NCBI GenBank assembly: GCA_902543145.1
Contig: CACBXG010000002.1
Coordinates: forward strand, 124,001-188,000
From: an uncultured SAR116 cluster alpha proteobacterium
GTDB taxonomy: Bacteria > Pseudomonadota > Alphaproteobacteria > Puniceispirillales > Marisalimonadaceae
Direction: 5' to 3'
Length of the DNA stretch: 64,000 nucleotides
Shown: positions 45,902-54,138 of the stretch, one piece after another
Numbering within the stretch: the stretch's first letter is position 1
Layout: the number at the start of each line of letters is the position of its first letter
Made by a program: the position numbers and the translations under genes
Notes under the pieces: generated by a model
The model's database searches: none
Seen by the model: only the letters and a program-made list of their open reading frames with translations
What the model was told of the DNA's origin: nothing

Positions 45902-46624
45902 TTATAGCCCTTCTTGTCTATTTTCAAAGTATGTTTGTTTTACTCCTCTTAACACAATATCAAATTTGTAAGCTAGTATGTTTTGAATGTTTGATCGCGA
46001 AGTATCTAATTTTCCAACTAAACTCTTTTTTGCTTTCTCATCCGCAATAGAATTTACCATTGGACATAGGTTTATCAGTGGATCACCTTCAAAATACATT
46101 TGTGTAATTAACCTTTGTCCAAAGCTTTCCCCAAATATTGAAAAATGAATATGCATTGGTCTCCACTCAATCCCACGATTTGGATAAGGGTATGGTCCAG
46201 GTTGAATAGTTAAAAATTCGTAGGAGCCATCTGATGAAGTTAGAGAACGCCCACAACCTGAAAAATTAGGATCAATGGGTGCAGAATTTTTATCGTCCTG
46301 ATGTAAATATTTACCAGCAGCATTAGCTTGCCAAATTTCTATTAACGCACCTTTTATTGGATTGGAAAATTGATCAGAAACAGTTCCGTGGACAATAATT
46401 TTATGACCAAGAGGGGACATTTTGTTTTTGGAAAAATTTAATGTAAGGTCATTATCTAACTTACTTATAATGTTTTTATTAAATATTGGTCCAAAAATCT
46501 CTAAATTGGATGGTATTGAAATTTTTTTATTCTTAGGAGCTCTGAAAATACTAGATTTATAATCAGGAAAATCTATTTCTGGTTGTTTTTTATAATTTCT
46601 TTTTACTAATGATTTAACATTCAT
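45902..46624 (-). CDS. pcaH: Protocatechuate 3,4-dioxygenase beta subunit
   Basis: 240 residues with the non-haem iron(III) ligands of intradiol dioxygenases: Y106 in AAGKYLH, a tyrosine in PGPYPYPNRG (145 or 147), and H158 and H160 in RPMHIHFS. The N-terminal LEIFGPIF and the QMYFEGDPL segment are typical. It catalyses intradiol ring opening of protocatechuate with O2. It lies 38 bases downstream of pobA, whose product is its substrate. Confidence 0.96.
   Translation of the reverse strand: MNVKSLVKRNYKKQPEIDFPDYKSSIFRAPKNKKISIPSNLEIFGPIFNKNIISKLDNDLTLNFSKNKMSPLGHKIIVHGTVSDQFSNPIKGALIEIWQANAAGKYLHQDDKNSAPIDPNFSGCGRSLTSSDGSYEFLTIQPGPYPYPNRGIEWRPMHIHFSIFGESFGQRLITQMYFEGDPLINLCPMVNSIADEKAKKSLVGKLDTSRSNIQNILAYKFDIVLRGVKQTYFENRQEGL
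45909..45914 (-). promoter_or_regulatory. Ribosome binding site deciding the pcaG TTG start
   Basis: AGAAGG on the minus strand, eight bases before the TTG at 45900 and inside the end of pcaH. It supports coupled translation of pcaG directly after the pcaH stop. Confidence 0.65.
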
Positions 46625-46662
46625 GCTTTTACCTAAGTTTTGAGAAATGTATTTTTTTAGTT

Positions 46663-47832
46663 TTAGTAAGGTAAACCAACGTAATTTTCTGCCAAAACTC
46701 TTTGGGATGCAACAGAATTTTCCAAATACTCTATTTCAGAATCTTGAATTCGTTGATCAAAAGAAGATTGATTGGGAAATTTATGAAAAGTTGTAGTCAT
46801 CCACCAACTAAACCTAATAGTTTTCCAAACTCTAGAAAGGGCGTTATTTGAATACATTTTCAAATCATCATTAGTATGAAATTTATAATATTTTTTCAGA
46901 GCGTTATGCAAATAGTATACATCTGAAACTGCTAAGTTTAACCCTTTCGCACCAGTAGGGGGCACGATATGCGCGGCATCTCCAACTAAAAATAATCTTT
47001 CCCAACTCATTGGCTCACAAACAAAAGATCGAAGTGGTGCTATAGATTTTTCAATGGAGTTTCCAGTTATAATTGTATCTGATGCTTCAGTTGGAAGTCT
47101 TTTTTTTAATTCATCCCAAAATTTTTTGTCTGACCAATTCTCTAATTTTTCGTCTAACGAAGTCTGTATATAATATCTACTTAAATTTTCATTTCTCATT
47201 GAGGCTAAAGCAAAACCATTACCATGATTTGCATATATTAATTCATCACTTACGGGCGGTGTTTCTGATAAAATCCCCAACCATCCAAAAGGATATGTTC
47301 TTTCATAAGTTTTAATTATTGATTTTGGAATTATGCTTCTACTTATTCCATGAAATCCATCACATCCTGCGACCAAATCACACATAATTTTTTTTTCTAC
47401 ACCATTTTTTTTATATGTTACAAATGGTTTATCAGTGTCAATGGCTTGAGGAAGAACATCATCTGCGTTGTTGATTATTATACCATTTTCTTTTTTAATC
47501 TTTCTATATAGATCTTTTGTTACTTCAGTTTGTCCATAAACTGTTACGTGTTTATTAGTTAATTGTTTTAAATTAATTCTAAATCCATGATTTTTGAATG
47601 AGAGTTGTATGCCATCGTGATTAAAGCCTTCCTTTTTAAGCCTATTTGAAACGCCTGCTTTCTCAAGCATTTCAATTGTACCATTTTCCAAAACACCAGC
47701 CCTGATTCTACCTATAACATGTTCTTCAGATTGTTTTTCAAGAACTATATTATCAATCCCATCAACTGACAAAAGTCTTGATAAAAGCAACCCTGAAGGA
47801 CCACCTCCAACTATAACAACATTTGTCCTCAT
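46663..47832 (-). CDS. pobA: 4-Hydroxybenzoate 3-monooxygenase
   Basis: 389 residues, the standard PobA length of about 390. The FAD motif GGGPSG is at 9-14, the D-G motif is in GCDGFHG, and GDAAHIVPPTGAKGLN binds the flavin ribityl chain. The E-R-T-Y-P-F-G-W-L-G-I-L segment is specific to this enzyme. It hydroxylates 4-hydroxybenzoate to protocatechuate, which PcaGH downstream then cleaves. No PobR- or PcaQ-type regulator is adjacent. A DUF4149-like gene lies 20 bases upstream on the same strand. Confidence 0.95.
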   Translation of the reverse strand: MRTNVVIVGGGPSGLLLSRLLSVDGIDNIVLEKQSEEHVIGRIRAGVLENGTIEMLEKAGVSNRLKKEGFNHDGIQLSFKNHGFRINLKQLTNKHVTVYGQTEVTKDLYRKIKKENGIIINNADDVLPQAIDTDKPFVTYKKNGVEKKIMCDLVAGCDGFHGISRSIIPKSIIKTYERTYPFGWLGILSETPPVSDELIYANHGNGFALASMRNENLSRYYIQTSLDEKLENWSDKKFWDELKKRLPTEASDTIITGNSIEKSIAPLRSFVCEPMSWERLFLVGDAAHIVPPTGAKGLNLAVSDVYYLHNALKKYYKFHTNDDLKMYSNNALSRVWKTIRFSWWMTTTFHKFPNQSSFDQRIQDSEIEYLENSVASQRVLAENYVGLPY

Positions 47833-47852
47833 TAAAATTAACCCTTAATTCA

Positions 47853-48239
47853 TTATTTCAGATAATTTACTAACAAAAATATACATCCTATTATCTGCAG
47901 AAAATTTATAAAAACTGAAAATTTATGTAATTTATTAAATTTGTTTTCATTATTTAAATCTTTAGCTTTATTTATCATTGGCATTAAAACTTGTCTTGAG
48001 AAAATAAATCCAATCATAACAAGTAAAAAAATTAATATTGATGATTTATTTACATAATAGATGGAAAGAATAAGGCCTATTAGGCTCAAAACAAAACCAA
48101 ACAGATAATATTTAGGAAAGAAAATTCTTAAAAATTTTGATGATTGTTTTTCGTCTAGGACTTTAAAAACTGAAGTTGCCACAACTATGGGAAAAAACAT
48201 CATGAAGCTTAATATGGCTGCAGCCATTAATATTAACAA
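47853..48239 (-). CDS. DUF4149-like four-helix membrane protein
   Basis: 128 residues with four hydrophobic segments, near 1-25, 45-65, 68-88 and 108-127. The pattern with M-M-F-F-P-I-V-V-A and an R-Q-V-L-M-P-M-I-N-K segment resembles the DUF4149/TMEM205-like family of unknown function. It is the first gene of the pobA-pcaHG minus-strand run, but whether it has to do with aromatic acids is not clear. Confidence 0.65.
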   Translation of the reverse strand: MLILMAAAILSFMMFFPIVVATSVFKVLDEKQSSKFLRIFFPKYYLFGFVLSLIGLILSIYYVNKSSILIFLLVMIGFIFSRQVLMPMINKAKDLNNENKFNKLHKFSVFINFLQIIGCIFLLVNYLK

Positions 48240-48335
48240 TTTTTACTCCTTACCAAATAAATAATTTTATTTTTTTATACCAATTATTATTATAAAGTAT
48301 ATTGCGTTTTAATAAAGTTACCATGAGTAATTAGA

Positions 48336-48875
48336 ATGAATAAAAATATAAAACCTTATTCTGTAGATACATTAATTGCAGAAAAAGAAATAAAAAAAAG
48401 AATTATTGAATTAGGCAAAGAGGTTAACCTTTTTTATAAAAATACAGATAAATTATTGGTTGTTGGATTATTAAGAGGATCTTTTGTATTTATCGCAGAT
48501 TTAGTTCGAGAGCTAAAAATACCAGTTGAGGTTGATTTTATGACTGCCTCTAGCTATGGAAACTCAATGCAATCTTCAAATAATATCCGAATATTAACAG
48601 ATTTAAATACAGATATAAAAAACTTAGATGTGCTATTAGTAGAAGACATTATTGATACTGGTCACACACTAAACCAAGTTATAAAGTTATTGAAAAGTAG
48701 AAAGCCAAAAAGTTTAGAAGTTTGCTGCCTACTGAATAAGTTTTCACGCAGGGAAACTGATATTGAAAGTAAATGGGTTGGTTTTGACATTCCAGATGAG
48801 TTTGTAGTTGGTTATGGGATTGATTATGCTCAAGATAACAGGCATTTACCATTCATTGGTAAAGTAGTTCAGTAA
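48336..48875 (+). CDS. hpt: Hypoxanthine phosphoribosyltransferase
   Basis: 179 residues, the usual Hpt length. The PRPP-binding motif LLVEDIIDTGHTL is at about 100-112, the V-G-L-L-R-G-S-F loop at 43-50, and W-V-G-F-D-I-P-D binds the purine. It salvages hypoxanthine (and possibly guanine) to the nucleotide. It is divergent from the DUF4149-like gene and is followed by a structured convergent spacer. Confidence 0.95.
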   Translation: MNKNIKPYSVDTLIAEKEIKKRIIELGKEVNLFYKNTDKLLVVGLLRGSFVFIADLVRELKIPVEVDFMTASSYGNSMQSSNNIRILTDLNTDIKNLDVLLVEDIIDTGHTLNQVIKLLKSRKPKSLEVCCLLNKFSRRETDIESKWVGFDIPDEFVVGYGIDYAQDNRHLPFIGKVVQ

Positions 48876-48878
48876 AAT

Positions 48879-48942
48879 AGGGAATAGCTCTAATTATTTA
48901 CCTTATTTAGGATAATCGTGGAGATTTCAAAAGCTATTCCCT
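48879..48942. ncRNA. Structured hairpin element in the hpt convergent spacer
   Basis: Eleven perfectly paired bases, GGGAATAGCT at 48880-48889 with AGCTATTCCC at 48932-48941 plus one flanking A-T pair. The 42-base interior can fold further (ATTAT with ATAAT around CCT and AGG). Downstream there is no T-run on either strand. It lies four bases after the hpt stop and 43 before the end of the opposite gene. It could be an mRNA 3' stabiliser, a bidirectional terminator of unusual form or a small RNA. Confidence 0.45.
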
Positions 48943-48984
48943 TCATAATGAGTTTTGCAAATTATATGCCAAAAAAATTTATAT

Positions 48985-49308
48985 TTATTCTATTTTACTA
49001 AAATCTTTTAAATCAATTCTGGGAGAATATTCAACCTCACATTCTCCTTCCGTAAATGAGACTGTTCCTCCCATTTCTCGAATATCTTGCCAAAATTGAT
49101 TAGTCCACCCAGCTCTTTGTTTATTTACGTAATCCTTATTTTTGAAAAGATGAAATATCTCTATTGAGTTTTCGGTAATATTTGTAAAAGCTCTAATTAT
49201 CATATCTCCATCTTGAAACATATCTTTACTCCTACTTTTTAGAGCATTTATTATAGCCTCTTTTGCCAATTTATTTTGAAACTTGATTGATCTAGTCACA
49301 GCCCACAT
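48985..49308 (-). CDS. Hypothetical protein
   Basis: 107 residues, no signal peptide or membrane segment. The order strand (MWAVTRSIKF), long helix, strand, strand and helix ending in M-G-G-T-V-S-F-T-E-G hints at a dimeric alpha-beta barrel like antibiotic-biosynthesis monooxygenases or stress-responsive barrels, but I do not recognise a family. It lies 35 bases downstream of the zinc alcohol dehydrogenase on the same strand. Confidence 0.65.
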   Translation of the reverse strand: MWAVTRSIKFQNKLAKEAIINALKSRSKDMFQDGDMIIRAFTNITENSIEIFHLFKNKDYVNKQRAGWTNQFWQDIREMGGTVSFTEGECEVEYSPRIDLKDFSKIE

Positions 49309-49343
49309 TATCTTCTCCTATTAATTCTAAAATTTAAAAATTA

Positions 49344-50483
49344 TTAACTCCATGGTTTGATCACTATTTTTATTGCATCATCTATTCTTTCTCTTGCATA
49401 CTTTAAAGCAGTAGGTATATCTGATAATTTAAAAGTATGAGTGTGTACTAGGCTTGCATTAAATCTTTTTTCTTTCATAAATTGCATAGCTCTGTGAGTA
49501 GCACTTTTACCTTCACCTCTTATTCCAAACATGTAAATATTATTAATAACCATATGTGGAATATTAACTTCAACTGGTTCATGAGGAAAGGCAGCGAGAC
49601 ATATTTTACCGCCTCTGTTTGTCATCATAATTGCATCGTTTAAGGCTTTTTTTGTTCCTGCACACTCAATTACATAGTCGGCACCTTTTTCTCCAACAAT
49701 GTTTTTTACACTTTGAACTATATCTTTTTCATTTTTTACATTCAAAGTATAATCTGCACCAAGCTTTTTTCCTATTTCTAGCCTACTATCTCTTGTACCA
49801 ATTAAGATTACTGGTCCCGCACCCAAAGCTTTAGCTACAGCAACTCCTAATAAGCCAATGGGACCAGGGCCTATTACAACTAAACTTTCTCCAGCGATTA
49901 ACCCCCCTAATTCGGTGAGACCGTACATTGTTGTTCCTGCTGTAACCACTAAAGTTGCTTCTTCATCAGTCATACTATCTGGAACTTTAATAAGTGTGTT
50001 TATATTATTTACAGCATATTGTTTGAAGCCACCATCTGTTGTAAAGCCGTTTGCTCTGTGACCTTTATTTACATTTCCATAGTTCAGACCATAGTTATGG
50101 CATGAAGTATACATTCCCATCCTACATCTTTTGCATTGACCACAACCAGAGTGAATTTCTACCGTCACCCTATCGCCAATATCAAATTCATCAACTGAAG
50201 GACCTAATGCCACAACTGTGCCCATGTACTCGTGTCCAGGAGTAAAATTTTTGTTAAATGGCAATCCACCTTCTATCAGGGCTGGCGGTCCATGACTTAT
50301 CACATCAAGATCTGTTGCACAAATAGCTACAGCGTCAATTCTGACTAAAACTTCTGCTTTACCTGGCATAACGATAGGCTTATCAATTAACATCAACTGA
50401 TCTGGATCTCCTAAGACCCATGCTTTCATTGTTTTTGGTATTGGATGTTTAACTGAAGTCTTACCGTAAAATTCAATTGACAT
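49344..50483 (-). CDS. Zinc-dependent alcohol dehydrogenase (MDR family)
   Basis: 379 residues from the ATG at 50483, which has AAAGG shortly upstream; a longer frame to 50516 adds 11 residues. Catalytic zinc ligands C55, H84 and E85 and structural zinc cysteines 114, 117, 120 and 128 are present, with the cofactor loop GPGPIGLLG. The architecture fits sorbitol/threonine-dehydrogenase-type enzymes. The preferred alcohol is unknown. An EamA transporter precedes and a hypothetical gene follows on the same strand. Confidence 0.9.
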   Translation of the reverse strand: MSIEFYGKTSVKHPIPKTMKAWVLGDPDQLMLIDKPIVMPGKAEVLVRIDAVAICATDLDVISHGPPALIEGGLPFNKNFTPGHEYMGTVVALGPSVDEFDIGDRVTVEIHSGCGQCKRCRMGMYTSCHNYGLNYGNVNKGHRANGFTTDGGFKQYAVNNINTLIKVPDSMTDEEATLVVTAGTTMYGLTELGGLIAGESLVVIGPGPIGLLGVAVAKALGAGPVILIGTRDSRLEIGKKLGADYTLNVKNEKDIVQSVKNIVGEKGADYVIECAGTKKALNDAIMMTNRGGKICLAAFPHEPVEVNIPHMVINNIYMFGIRGEGKSATHRAMQFMKEKRFNASLVHTHTFKLSDIPTALKYARERIDDAIKIVIKPWS

Positions 50484-50547
50484 GATCAAACCTTTTGTAG
50501 AATTTAATGAATCCATTAATTAAAAGATTTGTCAAAAAGTTTATATG

Positions 50548-51420
50548 TTAAATGTTGTGTTTAATTTTATATTCACGCCATGTTGTAAAAAGTCCTGATC
50601 CGATAACTATCAATGCACCCATAATAATCATTAGATCTATGCTTTCAGAAAAAATTGTTACACCGATAATTGATCCAAAAACTAATTGAAGATAAGAAAA
50701 AGGTTGTACAACCGAAGCTTCTGCCACTTGTAATGTTTTGACCATCATAAAATGAGAACCTGCACTTAATACACACATTAAAAGAAGCCATAAATAATCT
50801 TCTTTTAATATATCATCCCATATAAAAAGGCTTATTATACTCATTGTAACAGTGCCACCAATACCCGTCCAAAAAAAACTTGTTATTGCTGTATCAGATC
50901 TGGAGACATATCTAGTTAAAATAAGATAAACAGCAAACATTATAGCTCCAACTATTGCAAAGATAGATCCTTCTGTAATTACATTTGTATTTGGTCTTAA
51001 AATTATGATTACGCCAATGAAACCTGTAAAAATTGCCATCCACCTCCTCCAGCCAAATCTTTCCCCAAGAAAAGGAACTGATAAACCAGCGACTATCAAT
51101 GGGTAACATGCTATAATTGCATGTGTCTCAACCAACCCTAACAACGTGAATGTATAAACAACTAAGCAATTATTTAGAGAAAGAATTACACCTCTAGAAA
51201 ATTGAATATAAGGTTGCTTTGTATTTAAAATATCTGAAACACGATTTTTTATGAACAAACATGTGACTATCATTACAAAAGCTATAAACCAGTAACGCAT
51301 TGTAACAAGTGTAAAAACATTATTGTTTTCAGCTAAATATCTAGACAGTCCATCCATGCTTGAAAACATAAATGTTGTAATAACCATAAGGGTAATCCCA
51401 AATAGAACATTATTTTGCAT
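50548..51420 (-). CDS. EamA/DMT-family transporter
   Basis: 290 residues from the ATG at 51420; the longer frame to 51495 runs through a terminator hairpin and is unlikely. About ten membrane helices in two repeated EamA halves are seen, with F-S-S-M-D-G-L-S-R-Y in helix 1, R-G-V-I-L-S-L-N-N in helix 3-4, and the P-F-L-G-E-R-F-G-W-R-R loop. DMT proteins export or import metabolites such as amino acids and nucleotide sugars. The specificity is not readable. Confidence 0.9.
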   Translation of the reverse strand: MQNNVLFGITLMVITTFMFSSMDGLSRYLAENNNVFTLVTMRYWFIAFVMIVTCLFIKNRVSDILNTKQPYIQFSRGVILSLNNCLVVYTFTLLGLVETHAIIACYPLIVAGLSVPFLGERFGWRRWMAIFTGFIGVIIILRPNTNVITEGSIFAIVGAIMFAVYLILTRYVSRSDTAITSFFWTGIGGTVTMSIISLFIWDDILKEDYLWLLLMCVLSAGSHFMMVKTLQVAEASVVQPFSYLQLVFGSIIGVTIFSESIDLMIIMGALIVIGSGLFTTWREYKIKHNI

Positions 51421-51483
51421 AAACAACTCGATATAAAAAAATGAATCACTGTATATTGTTAATAAAGACTTATAACAAGAAAA

Positions 51484-51509
51484 AAATAGAGACACTTAGG
51501 TCTCTATTT
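51484..51509 (-). terminator. Intrinsic terminator after the DapA-like gene
   Basis: AAATAGAGAC, six-base loop, GTCTCTATTT: ten paired bases, followed on the minus strand by a run of about seven T. It lies 63 bases after the stop of the aldolase gene and ahead of the EamA gene, and so separates csaA-dapA-like from the transporter. Confidence 0.85.
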
Positions 51510-51571
51510 AAATAAGGAGGAATATATAATAATTACTTTATAACCTATTAAACGACTTAATGAAAAAAAGT

Positions 51572-52495
51572 TTAGTTATTTGTTACATGGTTTTGCAATT
51601 TCAATACTTTTTTTATATGTAAACTAGCTTCTTCTAACTGAAATTGGTCGAAATTCTTAATTGGTTTTCGACAGATACTTGTGCTAAAAATTCCTTCTTC
51701 AACTCTTAACATTTTTGAAAATTTAATTGATATGTCTATATGTTGGTGAGTAAAAGATAAAATTGGTAAAATTTGAGAGAATAATCTTCTAGAGGCTTCT
51801 ATTTTATTTTCTAAATATAAATTATAGATTTTGTTGTAAATAACCTCCATAGTTGAAGGAATTAGAGCATGTACCCCTCTATTCAGAGCTTCAATCATAC
51901 CCATAATTGCCCATCCACCACTCAGATGCAACTGGTTGTTAGTAATATTGAAAACTCTTGTATATTTTGGACCAGAATTAAGAACTTCAATTTTCAAACT
52001 TTTAAATTTTTTAACGTATTTATTTAATAAAATTATATCTTCATCACTCATTCCATAACCTGTCCATGATAAATCTTGTATCATAAGATTGTCAGGCCCA
52101 ACTTCAGCAATTTCATAAAAGCATTGCACTAATTCATCACCAAAAATATTTTCAGGTGCTTGACATAATATCCAATCAGCCCCTAATTCTTTTGCATTTT
52201 TGGATAACTCAATTCTTTCAATTTGATTTTTTGCAGTGCAACTTATAATGATTGGAATTCTATTATTATTATAAGTTACACATTCATTTAATAGAATTTT
52301 TTTCTCATCAAAGGATAGACTTCCATTTTCCCCTGCAACAGCACCCACAAGCATACCAGCACATCCAGTTATTACAGTTTGATCAATCAGTTTCCTTAAG
52401 CTAGCTATATCAATTTTATTATTTTCATTAAAGGGTGTGTGCAAACTAGGAACAATTCCTAGCATTTTAGAAATATCTTTTTTTTCTCTAGCCAA
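51572..52495 (-). CDS. DapA-family dihydrodipicolinate synthase-like aldolase/lyase
   Basis: 307 residues, a TIM-barrel class I aldolase fold. The N-terminal LGIVPSLHTPFNENN, the GAVAGENGSL loop in place of G-T-T-G-E, and L-K-I-E-V-L-N-S-G-P-K in the Schiff-base strand region fit the wider DapA/NanA family. The normal tyrosine motif is altered (S-W-T-G-Y-G), so it is probably not lysine biosynthesis. The start is a TTG overlapping the csaA end by eight bases; an ATG at 52465 is the alternative. The substrate is unknown. Confidence 0.8.
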   Translation of the reverse strand: MAREKKDISKMLGIVPSLHTPFNENNKIDIASLRKLIDQTVITGCAGMLVGAVAGENGSLSFDEKKILLNECVTYNNNRIPIIISCTAKNQIERIELSKNAKELGADWILCQAPENIFGDELVQCFYEIAEVGPDNLMIQDLSWTGYGMSDEDIILLNKYVKKFKSLKIEVLNSGPKYTRVFNITNNQLHLSGGWAIMGMIEALNRGVHALIPSTMEVIYNKIYNLYLENKIEASRRLFSQILPILSFTHQHIDISIKFSKMLRVEEGIFSTSICRKPIKNFDQFQLEEASLHIKKVLKLQNHVTNN

Positions 52496-52835
52496 TTAAT
52501 GTACCATTTTCGAGTTTAATATCTGCCCGAAGCAAGTGAACATCTTCACCTGAGATTGCGCCAAGTATGAGTACTTCAGAAGTAAAACCAGCAATTTTTT
52601 TGGAAGGCAAGTTGCAAACAGCCACAACTTGTCTATTTATTAATTCTTGTAATGAATAATTAGTAACCTGAGCTGAAGTTTGTTTTACACCAATAGTTTT
52701 CCCAAAATCAATTTTTAAAATATATGCAGGTTTTTTTGCTTTTACATTCTGAGATGCTTCTAAAATTGTCCCTAAAACAAGATTTAACTTTGTAAAGTCA
52801 TTGATAGATATTTGATCTTTATTTATTTTATCCAT
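52488..52835 (-). CDS. csaA: CsaA-like tRNA-binding domain protein
   Basis: 115 residues, one OB-fold of the EMAP-II/tRNA-binding type. Family stretches are L-V-L-G-T-I-L-E-A, K-I-D-F-G, K-Q-T-S-A-Q-V-T-N-Y and V-A-V-C-N-L-P-S-K-K-I-A-G-F-T-S-E-V-L. CsaA proteins dimerise and bind tRNA or act as chaperones in secretion. It overlaps the DapA-like gene start and so is probably co-transcribed with it. Confidence 0.9.
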   Translation of the reverse strand: MDKINKDQISINDFTKLNLVLGTILEASQNVKAKKPAYILKIDFGKTIGVKQTSAQVTNYSLQELINRQVVAVCNLPSKKIAGFTSEVLILGAISGEDVHLLRADIKLENGTLIG

Positions 52836-52867
52836 AATTTTTATTTTACTAAACTTTTCTTTTCAAT

Positions 52868-53236
52868 TTAATTTTTTTGGTCATTATTCCCAATACATTT
52901 TAAAATTTTATTTTTTGTAAATATTTCATTATAATTGTCATTTATGGATCTTAAATTAGCATTGAATGCCAATGATTTATCTTTAATTATAAATAAGTAA
53001 TTAAGTATTGGATTTTCTTCTGCTGAAACCTTACTAATAGCCATTAATGCAATTTCAGAATTCTCTACTATTTTATATTCTAACGGTTCACCCTTTTGAT
53101 CTTCATATTTTACAGATTCACCATCTATAGTCATTTTAGACAAATTACCATGTTTTTTGTCTATGCATGAGTATTCAAGAGCATAGCTACTATGTGAGAC
53201 GAACAGTAAAAAAAGTGTATAATAAAAAATTTTCAT
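52868..53236 (-). CDS. Secreted hypothetical protein
   Basis: 122 residues with a signal peptide: M-K start, hydrophobic core Y-T-L-F-L-L-F-V and an S-Y-A-L-E cleavage site near residue 19-20. The mature part is about 100 residues with a cysteine near each end (YSCIDKK and LKCIGNN) that could form a disulfide in the periplasm. No family is recognised. It stands 32 bases before csaA on the same strand. Confidence 0.65.
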   Translation of the reverse strand: MKIFYYTLFLLFVSHSSYALEYSCIDKKHGNLSKMTIDGESVKYEDQKGEPLEYKIVENSEIALMAISKVSAEENPILNYLFIIKDKSLAFNANLRSINDNYNEIFTKNKILKCIGNNDQKN

Positions 53237-53335
53237 TAGACTTCCATATTAAAACTGTATTAGTACAAAATATTTTAAAATATTAAAAAATATCCTATTA
53301 TAATTTTTATGTAAATTTACAAAAAATAAAAAAAA

Positions 53336-53473
53336 ATGAATAGAAAAAATTTATTATTATTTGTCTTTTGGGGATTGGCTTTTATAGTAATTACCTGGTC
53401 ATTACCTTTTCTAGCTAGAGAAAATCAGATTTTCAATAATATCTTATCTTACTGTATATCAATTATAAAATGA
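53336..53473 (+). CDS. Possible small membrane protein upstream of SCO1
   Basis: A 45-residue frame with two lysine or arginine residues at the start, then one long hydrophobic segment (L-L-L-F-V-F-W-G-L-A-F-I-V-I-T-W). No clear Shine-Dalgarno site: the upstream stretch is A-rich. It lies 56 bases before the SCO1 gene on the same strand in an otherwise empty 290-base spacer. It may be a real short membrane peptide or chance in AT-rich DNA. Confidence 0.35.
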   Translation: MNRKNLLLFVFWGLAFIVITWSLPFLARENQIFNNILSYCISIIK

Positions 53474-53529
53474 CAAACTTCTATAAAAATGTAAAAACAT
53501 TTGTTTTAAAATTATAAAACTGATTTCTA

Positions 53530-54138
53530 ATGAATTTAGCCAAAAAAAAATTAATTTTACTTTCATCAATAATTATTTCTTTCGTTATTATTTTAATCAC
53601 GACCTTTCTTTTTGCAGAATATCTATCACGTAAAAATGCTCCAGAAAAATTTTCAGAAATAATAAATAAAGTTAATTTAATTGATCATAATGGACAAGCT
53701 TTTAAAAGTACTACACTTAAAAATAAACCTTCTTTATTATTTTTTGGGTTCACTAATTGCCCAGAGATTTGCCCTACAACACTTGCCGATTTATCACAAA
53801 TTACAAAAAAAGTTACATTGAACGATGATTTAATAAACATAATTTTTGTAACTTTAGATCCAAAAAGAGATAATAAGGAACATCTTAAAGATTATATTCA
53901 ATATTTTGATGGTAATATTATTGGTGTAACGGGTAATAAAATTGAAATAAAAAAATTTGCAGATAATTGGGGAGTATTTTATGAAACTGTCAAAACTACA
54001 AATAGTAATTATACTCTTAACCATACGGCAACCGTATTCATGATTGATGCCTTAGGCAATTTTGGAGGGACTATAGCCTGGGGTGAAAATGAATCTTCTA
54101 TAATTCAAAAAATTAATAATTTAAGAAAAATTAATTAA
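53530..54138 (+). CDS. SCO1/SenC copper chaperone
   Basis: 202 residues with an N-terminal membrane anchor at about 9-30 and a periplasmic thioredoxin-like domain. The copper ligands are C77 and C81 in TNCPEICPTT, plus a histidine in LNHTATVF. SCO proteins deliver copper to the CuA site of cytochrome c oxidase. The stop overlaps the convergent modA-like gene by eight bases (TTAATTAA). Confidence 0.94.
   Translation: MNLAKKKLILLSSIIISFVIILITTFLFAEYLSRKNAPEKFSEIINKVNLIDHNGQAFKSTTLKNKPSLLFFGFTNCPEICPTTLADLSQITKKVTLNDDLINIIFVTLDPKRDNKEHLKDYIQYFDGNIIGVTGNKIEIKKFADNWGVFYETVKTTNSNYTLNHTATVFMIDALGNFGGTIAWGENESSIIQKINNLRKIN

Noticed and set aside
48879..48942. tRNA gene at the hpt spacer, suggested by the paired ends
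   Set aside because: The stem is 11 rather than 7 bases and the interior shows no anticodon arm, T-loop or CCA-type end.
51421..51495. N-terminal extension of the EamA transporter
   Set aside because: The extension would run into a clear intrinsic terminator, and family similarity starts at the ATG at 51420.
51512..51530. AAGGAGG on the plus strand after the terminator
   Set aside because: No start codon and no open frame follows at a usable distance.
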